Shown: in pieces, positions 11,601-23,759 of the stretch
Layout: each line of letters opens with the position of its first letter
Position numbering within the stretch: the stretch's first letter is position 1
Assembly (NCBI RefSeq): GCF_028476545.1
Contig: NW_026732299.1
Coordinates: 388,501-452,500, forward strand
DNA: 64,000 bases
Source of the DNA: Physella acuta
Lineage: Eukaryota; Mollusca; Gastropoda; Physidae
Direction: 5' to 3'
Made by a program: the position numbers and the translations under genes
Notes under the pieces: generated by a model
Told to the model about the DNA's origin: nothing
What the model saw: only the letters and a program-made list of their open reading frames with translations
Database searches by the model: none

Positions 11601-12735
11601 AGTGATTATGGTTATGAGTAATTTGCTTGAAAACTTCTATGTTGCAAATAAAATCTTAGAAATATTATATATTTTGATTATGATATATATTTAGCATTAT
11701 AAATTAAATCATTAATAAGAATCCAAGATTAATGCAAAGAAATTGATTGTTTTCACTGTAAAAGAAAATATATTACAGTGGTCTAAAACAATGTCGTATC
11801 ATCTTAATCAAACTAAAGATATTAAAATTCATCTCTAAAACTACATGGGGCAATATATAATACAGTAAATGTTATTTGTTAGATTGTGCATGCACTTGAA
11901 GCTTTAAGTTGTCAAATGGCATGCTCACCATTCTTCATAGATTAAAAGTTTTGGATATTTTTATTTTATTTAAATGACAAAATCTGTTACAAACTCCATA
12001 TTGTAACATTTTAAAACATTTGTTTTCATAATCATTAGTGTTGAAATAAATAATTTTTGCTGTGGTTTATAGCATTTAGAAATGATTGAAAAAATGAGAG
12101 GTCCGTTAACTATAAATTTTATGTGATGTTACTCAAAACAAAATGAATTTTTTTAGCATGCATTTAATACTTTCATTTTTTTCACATATATTTATTACTT
12201 ATTTATTGTTAAACTTTTTTAATGTTTGAAACTTATATTATACTCATCTGCTTATGATAAAAGAAACTAAAGATTTATGAATTTTTATAATTAGATGTGA
12301 TTATAGTTCCTCTTCTTATTAAATCTTTTATTTTTTTACTAAACAGATAAGAAAAATATTATGTTTTGGTTGTCATGAATTAATAAGTATTCATTTATGA
12401 ATTTTAAAAATTAAATATTAATGATTTTATTATTACTTGGTCATAGGCTTACACAGCATATCTCTTTTTTTCGGAACTCAAAAGTACTCTTATTTTATTA
12501 AGTTAATCTTTATATTATTGATAACAATTGTTTCAGTGATACTTCACCTAACTTGGTGGCACGTCACAGCTTACGGTCACCTCAAGGAAGTCCACGGAAG
12601 AGTAAGCAGCTGGAAGTTCCTAAATATTCTGCTGTAATAGCTGCTGATTCCAGTAAGAATGATGCCCCTTCTTGTTTAGCTATTGCTGTTCCCAGCAAAA
12701 CCAATGTTGTTGCTCCGTGGGAAGGAGTGGATTAA
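5112..12735 (+). CDS. RGS9: R7-family regulator of G-protein signalling, RGS9/11-like
   Basis: This is a GTPase-activating protein for Gi/o-class G alpha subunits; R7 members act as obligate complexes with G beta 5 at membranes, in neurons and photoreceptors. Exons (+): 5112-5208, 5560-5726, 5866-5917, 6601-6665, 7602-7678, 8374-8455, 8782-8883, 9038-9099, 9423-9536, 9646-9849, 9992-10087, 10271-10399, 10573-10743, 11543-11581, 12537-12735. All phases fit and the sum is 1656 nt (551 aa plus stop). Domains: DEP about 10-90 (SDLIQWLASRL, RYGY-like HYGYIFP, SLYRFQ), DHEX about 95-190 (DSQERAFWRIHRPP), G-gamma-like about 205-270 ending SNPWISDDT, RGS about 280-410 with EYSHENFSFW and KKDTYQRFLRS, and a basic/Ser-rich tail ending APWEGVD. 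NLTVKEDASLYRFQ and the RGS box look closer to RGS9/11 than RGS6/7. The Met at 5112 opens an exon directly after an AG, and vertebrate relatives have a few more residues before it, so an upstream exon may exist. The subfamily call is memory-based. Confidence 0.93.
5252..5515 (+). repeat. Degenerate G-rich minisatellite in RGS intron 1
   Basis: Short variable units of about 12-15 bp, such as GGGCATGGTAGA, GCAGGGCATTGTA and AAAACTGGGCATGT, run through the intron just after the first exon's donor. The C/P-rich frames on the minus strand are read from this repeat and are not genes. Confidence 0.75.
6945..7255 (-). repeat. Dispersed tandem module, family C (three units)
   Basis: Three antisense units, around 6955-7010, 7075-7130 and 7195-7250, carry eroded forms of the module seen at 50500-50900 and 58610-58870: AGTACCACTTCC...GGAAATCACTCAAA...GATAG. 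They lie in the RGS intron between 6665 and 7602. Confidence 0.6.
7881..7965. mobile_element. MITE, family A, end fragment
   Basis: Reads, in inverted orientation, as the terminal part of copy 1: GGGGTCATCCATAAAAGACG, TTTTTGACGATTTTTACC, CCCC, GTCACACATCG, CCCAGACCC. It supplies the end missing from copy 1 at the window edge. Only one end is present. It lies in an RGS intron. Confidence 0.7.
8559..8629. repeat. (TA)n microsatellite
   Basis: About 70 bp of pure AT dinucleotide in the RGS intron before exon 8782-8883. The Tyr/Ile frame across it is an artefact. Confidence 0.95.
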
Positions 12736-15700
12736 TTTTATATTTGCATTATTTAGTCTTTTTGTTATTAATATTAGAAACCAATTTTTTTTTCAAGAAA
12801 AATCTGTAATTGAAAGTTGCCAGGAAATTAAAAAGTTTGAATCAGTTCATAAAATATTGGGAAATAACTTTGTGCATTGTGAACTTATTTTTTGTGCTTC
12901 ACTAAAATAAAAGCTATAAAAATTAGTTCTTTATTGCTATATTTAGTGTGTAGGTTGATGTCTTTTAATCATTCGCGTTTGAAACCTGTAATATTTCTAC
13001 ACTTAAAGAAATTATCAGTTATCACTCTATTCCCTTTCAAGCATGAAATAATTACGGGTAAAATGTACATCAACATGCTAACCATATCATGCAAACTAAA
13101 ACTTAAAAATACTTGTAGTTTATGATCCTTTTAATTTGACACATAGTGACAAAAACAACTATGCATTTTAACAGTAACTATTATTGGGGACAGGGTGAAA
13201 TAAAAAAATTAGTTTTTAAAATTATTTTGGGGGTTTATTCAACCAGTAACCAGTTTATTATCTTTTGGAAAATCTGCTTATAAAAATGTTAATCAGTTTT
13301 TGTCAGTCTATAACTGCTGAAGAATTAATATAGACAGGTATAAAGCTAAGGCTAACGGTTTACTTTGTTTAGGATAACTTGGTTGCTGTAAGTATGTAAA
13401 ATATTTTGCTTTAAATTTTTTGATGCTGAAAGAATCACAGTATATTCTTAGTACTGTACATACTAATTGTGGAAAATTCAGTTAAATTCATAGAACACAT
13501 TTACATTTAAATAAATTTAATTACTTAGTAAGATTTATTTCAATAAGTAAAGAAAATGTTAATGTTTTATATTTTTATGATTGTATGATTTTTAAATGAT
13601 GTTCCAGCGTTTTACAAACAAATACGTTAGTGTTTGGACGGACAAAAAGAAGTTTAGAATTATTTTATTGATAGCTAAATTGTAGTATTAATAAATGTAT
13701 TTAATGTTAGTGATGTCATGTTTCTTTCCCATAGATCACAACATTGAATTTGTAAATGCGTTGTAACATTAAGAGTGTTAACATTTATTTCATGTTGCTG
13801 TTAAATGCATTATATTAGTCAAACTCATTAAAGTGCAATTTTTATGGATAAATATCATCAACGCAGCTAGCATTTGTGTTTCAGATTAGTTTCACTGTAA
13901 ATTTTTTATTAAAATTGAGATTGTTTTCTTAGAGTAAGACATTTTGGTTCATGATAATCGTTTTCTATAAATCTTATATGAATGTGGATGTTTAGCAAAT
14001 TCTGATTCAGTGAATGTTCACACTGATTGGAATGATCCATAATAATACTGGATGCATAAATATTGTGTATTCTCAAATTTCTCCCTTCCTAATTAATGCA
14101 CTAATTTTTTTAGATTCACATGAAACCCTTTGTCATTTTAAAACTATATTTCTTATATTGTTCTGTTGTAGAGCTTTGTAAATGTCCTGTCTTTACTGGT
14201 CACAGCTGTTTCTTAATAGGAAATTCTTAATATCAATTTATAAACAAATGTACATGTAACATACAGTTGTTTTTGCCTCTAATTTCATTTACATCTTGAT
14301 GAGATGTCAGGTGTCACTAAGAAGAAAGGAATTTTATTCAATAGATTCAACTATAATTTAATGCTACTGCAGAACATTAATAAGTAATTTACTTAGACTA
14401 GCTTTAACACCCCCCCCCCCCCCCCCCCCCATGTGAATGGCTGTAGAAAGTTCAACACAGGGTTTCAGTTTGTGCTATACAATACTTCTAGCTACCAAAT
14501 TCATAATTTTCTAGATTTTAGTTTTTTTTTATGCTTTACTTAAAAAAAAATTAACTTATGTTTATGAACCTGCAACTTTTAAAGTAAAGTATCACTCGAA
14601 AACTGTAGGTGTACATGTTTAGTGCTGAATAAGTTCTTATTTTTTAATGTTAGTTACATACAATATCTTACCGTTATACAAAAACACTGTGAAACTGAAT
14701 TGAGGAACAAGTGAAAAAAATTCTTTTGTTTAGCTTAACCACAGCCACTTCATGTATCAGGTAAAATGTTTACAGATGTTGCTCTTTTTGTCTGTGCAAA
14801 ATAATTCTTACAACAAAAACCCCTTAAATAATGTTACACTGTTAAAGCTGCATTACATTTCAAACAGTCACAAGCATTGTCCATTTATATGAAATCTCAA
14901 GTAGTGTTTCATTTTAAGCTCTTTTAAGGAATATGTTGTTACTTTTACTGTGATGTTTAGTTCTCTAGTCAATGGACAATCCTTCAACATTCCTATACTA
15001 TTATTTATATTTCGTCTCATTTTGTCACAATGCTTTAACAAAATTTGATTGGATATCTTAAATGATAGACTCAATCTTTTACCATTTAGAGACCAGATTG
15101 TTACTTTCTTATTATCTGAAAAAAATAGTGAACTAATGTTTTATGTTTATTTATGGTTTTGGTGATACCCTCTTAATAGTATTCAATTCTTTTTATGATC
15201 TCAGTTCTCTACATTATTTTAATTATTGTATTACAATTAGCTCAAAAATCACCTTTTATAATTTCACAAATAATTAAGTCTTAATCAATGAAATGAAAAT
15301 TAGTTAATGTACATTTATATTGTAATGTATTAAAACAATCACATAACATTTGCTTTTTTAATTGTACTTGAAAAAAAAAAGATAAGGACATTTTTAATTT
15401 TCATTTCTTTTGACTGTTTTATTTTTTATATTAAAAAGTGAAATAGTAATAAAATATGTTCATACCTATACATAAATAGTTTGTTTTTGGAATAAAGTAG
15501 AATAATAAACCAAGCTACTTACAAAAGATGCATATCCGGGTAGACTTAATTTAATCTTCCATTTTGTGTTGTAATTATTAATGGTGTTATCATTAATTAC
15601 TTGCTAATTATATCAAATAATTTTTACTAGATTTTCAACAGATATTTGTTTGATCATATTTTTTTTTTAATTCTGACATTCTTTTGTTCAATTATTTTAT

Positions 15701-17600
15701 CATTCCGTTACACAAAATAATTTATCACAATTTATTTAATCTATTTACTTTTTTTTCTTCATTTAAAGTATTATTTTTGTTTACATTTCAGTAGACAGCT
15801 AATTTGTGTTCATTTTAACCCCTTTTCATGATTCTTTATGTATTTTAAAAAATATCTCTAGTCAAGTGACAAGGCTTTAATCACAAAGCCAAAACCTAAT
15901 TTTTTTTCTGAAAGGTGAAGCAACTATGCTGAAAAATAATTCCATTTGTTTTTTTTATTTTGCAATAAATACTTCAATAGATGATTTTTATGTGACTTCC
16001 TTTTCTTCATTCCACACCCATTTTTATTATTTTCCAAATGTGTACATCAATGGCATAGCAAAATCTGTAGAATTGACAGTCTTTTGTTTTTAAAAGGAAC
16101 AAATAGCATTTGTTTTGTATTTTAAAATGTCTATGTGGTTAACAGAATTTACTATTTATACTGACATTCTTCTTTTTTTGACAAAGATTTGTTTTAGATT
16201 ATCTTAATTCTAAATTATTAGTGTAATACATTACTTTAAAAAACTCCAGATCAACATATCATAAGCAGAATTATTTAAAACATTCTGAATGTTTCCAATC
16301 GATTTAAAAATGAACAGTATCTTGTAGGTAATGATGTAAATTTGTTAAAAGCATCGCCTTATTGTTTGCTAGTTGTCTTCGTTGTTAATGATTTAATGTG
16401 TTTTGCTAAATAAAATGTCAGCTTTTAGATGAATAGACATGTTCGCAACCTAGAGTTAAATGCTCATTGTATTGTTATTTTTTTAGTGTGATAACAGATC
16501 CTTCATCATGATGGTCACCTTGTGGGGAATTACTTCTGCCAACACTTAAAAGTGTATGCCACTGACAATTAACATAGATCTGTTTTGACAGTATGCAATC
16601 TTTTCAACATTTTTGATTTATGTAATTGTATTTTGTTACAAAATGTTAAATTACATCAAATTTGCTTTTGAGAGAGATCTTTCGTTTAGTCCTAAAATGC
16701 ATTTTCAAACAAAGAATTATCAAAGAATTGCATTATTTGCTCTTAGATCATTATGCAGCTTTGAATAAAATAGTATGAAATCATGTAAAACCATATGTAA
16801 TGTGGTAAAATATCTGCCAAAATGACGAGGCAAGTAGTTGACAATATCTGACACTAGAAGGGGTCATTTAAATCACTTTTTTAAGCTCTGAAATCTTTTC
16901 TTCTGTGATATATTTTACATGTACACTACTAGAAGGTTAACACTGAGGGTAAATTTTTCTTAATTTACATTTTTACATGAGTGTTATATAATGTGCAAGA
17001 ATGTTGGAAGACTAAACACTTTTTTCTGCAAGCTTTATTGAATGCATGTTCACATTTTTTCTTGGATCTGTAACCTTTCAATTTAATGCACGATAGACAT
17101 AAACATCAGAACAGTTTCCAGAATAAATCAAAGTAGAAATTATTCAGAATTTCATGTTTGTTTGTATGAGATTTGACAGTTCAGAACTTGGTTTGTGAAG
17201 CTCACTAAGCAGAAGTGGAAATGTTTTAGCAGGTTCCTGTTTTATTATCCCCAACCATACATCTACTCATGTTGGCTTACAGTATAATATTTTTAATTCA
17301 ACATCAAATTAGCAATTCAAACATCTTAGCAATCAGGAAAGTGTAATACTATATTAAAGGATAAATCAAATGTCTGTTGTCATTTTACTCTTTACAATAA
17401 AAAATGAACACCACAACTTACTGATACATGACTAGATAAAAGAAGGATTAAGGGCACTTTCCAAAATTTATAGTATCATTAAATCAATATCTTCCTGATT
17501 ATTTATGACAACTGCAAACAAAAAAATCTATGCATCATAATCTATCTTGAAGTTAAGTTGCACACATAATTTTGGTCCCTTTTTGTTCTTCATTTCATAA
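12736..17600. other. Gene-free interval between two convergent 3' ends
   Basis: About 4.9 kb of very AT-rich DNA between the stop codons of the RGS gene (+) and EEF2KMT (-). It presumably contains both 3' UTRs. AATAAA occurs at 12906-12911, about 170 bp after the RGS stop, and on the minus strand at 17034-17039, but such hexamers are frequent in this composition. A run of about 21 C lies at 14410-14430. No exon, ORF or recognised transposon end was seen. Confidence 0.6.
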
Positions 17601-20600
17601 CTAATGAGCTGAGACTTGTAATATTTCAATGGGAACTGAACGATCATAGTAAAATCTGTGTTGTTTTGGTGACTCCACAACAGTATAATTTAAGCCTTCA
17701 GAACCTGGAAGTAGATCAAACAAAATTATACACATTAACTAGCTTTTTTGGATGTGTTCATTTTTATACAATCTACGCATATCACCCCACCCACCTGACC
17801 CTCACTTCATGCATACACGGAAAAGCTGGGTAAAAAGATAAAACTTAGTACTTTTCTTTTTTTGGTAAATTTATAAAAAATACTTATGTAATTGTGTTCA
17901 GTTCATGGACAACTCAGGGTTGGGGGGTGGGGGTGTCAATCTGACTTGAAACCAGAACTCACTTCTCCAACCTAGCCATTGCAATAACCAGAATCTCACT
18001 TCTCCAACCTAGCCATTGCAATAACCAGAATCTCACTTCTCCAACCTACCCATTGCAATAACCAGAATCTCACTTCTCCAACCTACCCATTGCAATAACC
18101 AGAATCTCACTTCTCCAACCTACCCATGGCAATAACCAGAATCTCACTTCTCCAACCTACCCATGGCAATAACCAGAATCTCACTTCTCCAACCTACCCA
18201 TTGCAATAACCAGAATCTCACTTCTCCAACCTACCCATGGCAATAACCAGAATCTCACTTCTCCAACCTACCCATGGCAATAACCAGAATCTCACTTCTC
18301 CAACCTACCCATTGCAATAACCAGAATCTCACTTCTCCAACCTACCCATTGCAATAACCAGAATCACTTTTCCAACCTACCCATTGCAATAACCAGAATC
18401 ACTTTTCCAACCTACTGATAACCATAACCAGAATCTCACTTCACCAACATACCCATTGCAATAAGAAAAGCATCTCTGGTGTCTTCATTTCTTATAGTTG
18501 AAGCAATATAAGCTTTTGGTTTTCTGTTACTGTCTGGCCCAGTGTCTAGTAGACTTTTTAACACAAAAACTAAAGCTGGTATAATGCTGGTATCATAAAC
18601 AACATCTGAAATACAGTAACCAACAGTTATATTTGACTATGCAGATGATCATACGAGTGGAGTGTATTTATCCCAGCTAGACATGAAGAATATTTAAATC
18701 TGTTAAGGTAGCACTAGCAACAAGCTTAGAACAATTGTGACCTTATAAACAAACTTTTCAAAATCTATTAGGAAAGTGTTATGGTATCAGGCCTCCAGGA
18801 ACATGTGCATTGGCTCCTATACACCAGACACAAATTGGAGCTACTAAATGGGATTAAATAGAAAAGCTACTGCTTTTTCTTTCTTCTTCTTTGTTCTTAA
18901 CTGTAATATTGGAAGGGATTTCTTCCCTAACAAGTATTACATGTCAAATTCTTATGCGCTGTATAGGCAGCTGACTCTGATTTCAGCCTTTTTTCTATCT
19001 GAATTTGTTTCCATAGCCTTTGCCCAACCAAGAACAATCTACAAGGTAACAGTTGTTTGATTTTGGAGGTCTCTCCTAGAAGAGTGGCTTTCCCCAGCTA
19101 TCGAACCTCATCTGCCCAGGGGTTCAAACTCTGGACTTTGATGTTTAGCAACCACAAGCTTTACTGATCGGACCATGCTGACCATGAAAATGTGTGTAAT
19201 TTTTAAAGCTTGCCAAAAGGATACAAAAATCAATCTTACCTGCAGCAATGATAATATCTGACTTTAACTTTTCAAGTATTCTTCCTTTAACACATTCCCA
19301 GTCAAGATGACAAATGCTCACTCGTTTATCCTCTTTAAGTGTAGCAAGTCTATGTGAGGCATCTGTGTCCCAAACATTTCTATTTACATCTAATTCAACT
19401 GGGTCTGAATAAATAGCATCAACATTGATATCCTCTTCCTGTTTATTCTCAATGTCGTTTAATAATGAATCTTCTTCTTCTTCTGGGCTCTGCTGATCAG
19501 AAGAAAGACTTAACTGTTTTCTAATTTTACGCAATATTTTCTTATCTAGATCTGATGTTTCTGATTCAGTTCTCTGATGGTCTATGATAAGATTCTGCTC
19601 AATGTTTTTAGACAAAAGATATAGAACTTGCATATGGCAGTCGGTAAATGCATAGCTTCGTATCTGACAGTATTTACAGGCAACTATCCCAGTAAGTCCT
19701 AGTCCACTTCCCAGTTCTGTCACAGATCTAGACAAAAAATAAAAATTCACATTTAACTTTTGAATCTTTAACTCAGTTTTTCATTTGGGTTACTAGTATC
19801 TAAGATGATTTGTTCCACTGGCAGTGGTACACATGCAGTAATGTTACAACATACCTATTATCAAAAACTTGTGCATTTTCTAGGACCCATTCAGCTAGAT
19901 GTTGTGCTGCCTTTAAAAACAGAAAAAAATTAGTAATCAAACTGCATGTAACAGTGACAGAAATTATTCTATACAATAATAATAATGTATTAATATTGAA
20001 TACCTGGGCACTCACTGATTCTATTAAATAACAAGAATTTACAATTTTCAATTAAACAAACAATACGCTTATCAAGCTCATTAGGAATAACAAAAATAAC
20101 CAATTATTTATAATATTTCTTTATGCTTCTGAATTTATTTTTTAAATGCTTGAGATGCTTTAAGCAACATTTTAAACCACTAACCTGCCATGTGCTAAGA
20201 CCAGTAGTTCCTTGTGATACAAGGTGAACAGATTCTTGAAGTGAAATACACTCTCCAGAAGGCTTTTAGGCCATCATGAAATGAAGTACATGTAAATTAG
20301 CAGTATTTAAAAAAAAAATTGAAAGCTAATATTAAGAAAAAGTTTACTTTAATTCGGTAAGAAATCAAGCAAGTTTTTCGTAATAAAATGGAATAGATTT
20401 TGGGTCTGGGTTTAGTCTTAAAACATTTAGCATAAGTAGACAATGTTTTTTGAAAAACACATCTTAATTTATAATTTGCTTTGTTCGTCAACCATTAGAC
20501 ATCCTAACTACTTTGATTAGATCAGAGGTTCTCAACGTGGATTTGATCGAGCTCCAGGGGTTTTGTGAGTTAGTCTCAGGGGTTCGGCGGAGGTCAAGAT

Positions 20601-21813
20601 GGATACCCAACTAAGTTGTTTTGCTATTGGATTTTATCTGAGCGGACAATAAAATTAGCATCTGCAATAAGTGCACCAGAGTGAGATAACATACGTTGGT
20701 ATCATATTTCTATATTGTGGAACCCTTAATGTCACAACACACATACGTTAAGAATTATGTAAACATCACCTATACAGGCACACGTTGATCGTATATATAC
20801 ATGCTGTGACAAACATGCTTTTTTATATTGTGGCCCAGTAGTTGACTTGTGACTACAGTGATTGTACGTCATGTGATTTATTTCTTAACATCTTCATACT
20901 AGGTTGAGCAAAAAAGTGGTCGGGCGAAATGTACAATATAGATTCACACTTATAACGGAACTTAATGGGAGTCTGTGCCCTAACTACATGATTTGCAATG
21001 CCAAGTTAAGCAATTCTAGTCTGATTTCCAATACCAAGTTAAGCGATTCTAGTCTAGCACAGGCAAAACTAAGAGAATGATTCCTTAGCTGCATGGAGAT
21101 GAAAAATACAAGAACACAACGCAGCCTGAATCCAAGGTGAAGCTGCACATTTCTAAACAGGTTTTGAAAGGCAACAGCAGAAAGTCACACTGATTTTCTG
21201 AAAGAGTAAGCAAATATACCATTTTGTATGATTTGTAACACAGTGTTTCATCATCTTCATCACTACGAGAAAGTAGCTCTGTATATGTTTCGTACATTTC
21301 ATCACAAATGTCTGCATCTTCTGACTCCAGCTTAAAAAAAAAAATTGTGTTTTTTACAGGATACAATTCAAATAAATTATACAGTTGTATATTTTAAAAT
21401 CATACTAACAAAATTCACTTCTCTTACTTTTTGAATTAGCAGCTTCATGAAGCTCCGCATGTAAGACAAAGCTGGTGGAAAACTACAACACACAGGGTGT
21501 CTAACGGTTGCCTGCAAAAGATGTTGCTGCAGTTGTGGACTTGAAACAAGCAGCGCGGCTTCCTCATCCTAATTAGAGCATGTAATTTTAACATTAGCTG
21601 GTTAGATTTTCGTTTCAGAGTTTATTTTTTAAACTGGCTGCTTAAGTCCAAACATGCTTATAACTTTCATATTGTTAAAAAATTTTAATTATCAATATCT
21701 ACCTTCCATTTCATTTTTCTTACTGGAACCATCTCAAAAAATTGAGAAGAAATTTCTCGTAGTGAATCGATTTCACAGAGATTCTCACCATCTCTCTTTA
21801 TGGAGGCAGCCAT
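17601..21813 (-). CDS. EEF2KMT: Elongation factor 2 lysine methyltransferase (FAM86 family)
   Basis: A class I SAM-dependent protein methyltransferase; the human orthologue trimethylates a lysine of eEF2 in the cytosol. Exons (-, 5' to 3'): 21813-21703, 21568-21428, 21330-21220, 20262-20185, 19910-19855, 19727-19240, 18605-18453, 17704-17601; sum 1242 nt, 413 aa plus stop, all phases consistent. The start ATG (21811-21813) has A at -3 and G at +4. The N-terminal FAM86 region is clear (ATVRHPVCCSFPPALSYMRSF; SQGTTGLSTWQAAQHLAEWV). Then come motif I ELGSGLGLTG (170-179), the acidic end of strand 2 FTDCH, HLDWE (306-310) and IIAADVVYD. The C terminus QHRFYYDRSVPIEILQV matches the family end. Human is about 330 aa; the excess is an acidic, Lys- and Ser-rich stretch at about 214-300. 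The exon 18605-18453 ends inside a minisatellite. Tail-to-tail with the RGS gene. Confidence 0.95.
17951..18472 (-). repeat. 37-bp minisatellite, about 14 units, copying a splice donor
   Basis: Units of about 37 bp; on the minus strand each reads TTATTGCAATGG, GTAGGTTGGAGAAGTGAG, ATTCTGG. The unit at 18441-18472 is the real end of an EEF2KMT exon (coding ...LIAMG) and carries the donor GTATGT at 18447-18452. Units 3-12 keep GTAGGT in the equivalent position. The two most distal units (near 17970-18015) have GCTAGG instead, and one (near 18410) is altered. The array fills most of the last intron. It has no spacers and no cas genes, so it is not a CRISPR. Confidence 0.92.
19060..19195 (-). mobile_element. 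tRNA-headed SINE, copy 1
   Basis: The minus strand has an A-box-like GCATGGTCCGATCAGTAAAG (19159-19178) and a B-box-like GAGTTTGAACCCC (19119-19131), then GGGCAGATGAGG and GCTGGGGAAAGCCAC. It does not form a complete tRNA. Related to the copy at 30470. It sits in an EEF2KMT intron; the body may continue to about 18785. Confidence 0.6.
20523..20732. mobile_element. hAT-like non-autonomous fragment
   Basis: Starts CAGAGGTTCTCAAC, typical of hAT termini, followed by CAGGGGTT...GGGGTTCGGCGGAGGTC, a common internal block of such elements. A weak far end, GTGGAACCC, is near 20718. No clear 8-bp duplication was found. Within an EEF2KMT intron. Confidence 0.45.
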
Positions 21814-22394
21814 ATTTTTTTCCCAGTAACTTTGATGGAATAGCTAGAAAATAAAAATAAATAAAAGGTTATAAAAAACTAAAATAAAAAGAATATAATT
21901 TAATTTGAGAAAACCAAATTAACATAGTTCATGTGACTATTTTAAGTTGCACTATTAGCAGAATGTCAACATATTGGTTAGTGTCAAGTATCAACATAAA
22001 TATCTTAGTACTTAGTCTCCTACTTGTCAAGTGTTTATATATTAACTAGTCTAGGTATTAGATCTAGTAGCATACTTTTTGTATTAGGACTTATAAGAGG
22101 TGTAAGACTAAATGTACTAATAGATATATATACTGGTTTACTCAAGGAGTTGTGTACTGAAGAAAAAAGAAAAACATTTTAAGAGTGAGACTGACTACTA
22201 CTTCAATGCACTACGCAATACATTAGCACTGTGTCATGCACATAGGTTTTACAGTATTACCAATGTCCGACAGAAGACTCTTCCAATAATAGGTGTTAGG
22301 CTAGATTTTTAGTAGCTTTGTAATGTCAGGTTTAGTCACCGAACCTCCACTAGTTTTATGGTTAGAAGTTAGGTGTATGGGGTAGGATTAGGGT
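21814..22394. other. EEF2KMT upstream region
   Basis: AT-rich DNA before the EEF2KMT start codon. No TATA box or CpG-rich block is evident and no exon was seen. Confidence 0.4.
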
Positions 22395-22493
22395 TGGGGC
22401 CAGTGCCGGCGCCATGCTATTTAGCACCCTAGGCAAAACTTATTAAAACGCCCCCCCCCCCCCCCCCAAATTTTTTTTTCAAACCCCAATATC

Positions 22494-22537
<44 letters not shown>

Positions 22538-23759
22538 TAGACGAAAATATGATACATAGAATACTCATTTTGGGCTTGTTCGAGTTTTTAAAAAAATAAT
22601 TTAAAATACTTAGTTTTTATTAAAAAGTAAAAACAAGTTACACCACTTCATTTGCGTGACTGCTATTAGAACTAGATCTAGTCTGTTTTGAATTCTATAG
22701 ACACCATCTCGAGTCCTCTTTCTCCTACAATCAAACATGCTGTTGTCTGCAAAATTCTTTTGAAAATAAATCCATCGCATGAAAGATACGCAAACGTTCA
22801 AACCACTTCCATGACTTATTTCCCTTTTTTTAAATAGTCAAATATGTGTGCTCTTAAGCACCTTTTAATAGATTTGCATTAAACAAATTAGAAAGCAATT
22901 ACTTCTCTTAATTATTATTTTTTTTTAAAATACAATACTTTCATGCTTCATATTATTTCAAACATCCATCAAGTAAAAAATGCAAGATGATTATTTTTTT
23001 TTAACTGTAAAAAAATTGATTATGGTCGGCTGCGGGCCCTAAACATCCCGGAGCCCCCTCCCCCCCGCAATGCGGGGTCTGACGGCACTGTAGTTCCGCC
23101 CCTGGTGGGTGTGTGCATGTGTGTGTATTAGAATATTAATTCTCTTTAGGATCTTGTGGTGCCAACAATAAATTTAGTATGAAAATCTGAATCTCCCTCT
23201 GGCTAACGAGATTTCTAATTCAAAGTGAGAGAAAATGAGACTTAGCCCTATTTAAAAATCAAAATTGCACAGGCGCCGATCCAAAGGGGGCGCCAAACGC
23301 GGCAGATAATTTTAAAAAAAGCTCATTACTAAATTATATACAGTCGAAATAAAGAATGTTGACTGCAACTTGGCTTAATTTAAATTTTCTACATCAATTG
23401 CTTGACACCAAAATAAAAAGGCAAAGTGACTGGTAAAAAGCGCCCCAACATTTCCTAGTGAGGGAGGTTGGGGGCGCATTTTCACCAACGCGAATAAGTA
23501 TATATAGTATATAGGTCTAATTTGAAGATGGGGTGCAAAATTAATAGTTCGTCTCTGGCATCGAAATAGATCGCCACGCCTTAGTATATATTACCCTAAA
23601 GTTGAAAGTTTATATAATGTAATCAAAGTTCTTAATTATTATTATAATTTTTACTATTGGAGATTACACATTTTTGCGCCCCCCCCCCCCCGATGGATAG
23701 CGCCCTAGGCGACCACCTAGTTCGCCTTATACTTATCTTTATAGGTAACACTGGCCCTG
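22395..23759. mobile_element. hAT-type element of about 1.37 kb without coding capacity
   Basis: The left end TGGGGCCAGTGCC and right end (as reverse complement) CAGGGCCAGTGTT are imperfect terminal repeats. Flanks ATTAGGGT (22387-22394) and GTTGGGGT (23760-23767) agree at 6 of 8 positions, as expected of an old hAT duplication. Both subterminal regions contain CCTAGGC(A/G) and a C run (near 22451 and 23681). Inside are a (TA)n near 22500-22531 and another C-rich, 'cgcaatgcgggg'-type block at 23030-23100, perhaps a second insertion. No transposase was recognised. Confidence 0.5.

Noticed and set aside
17951-18472. CRISPR-like array
   Set aside because: Units are contiguous without unique spacers, in an animal gene intron.
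19119-19178. A tRNA gene on the minus strand
   Set aside because: Box A and B resemble tRNA, but the arms do not pair; it is a SINE head. The same applies to 30475-30538.
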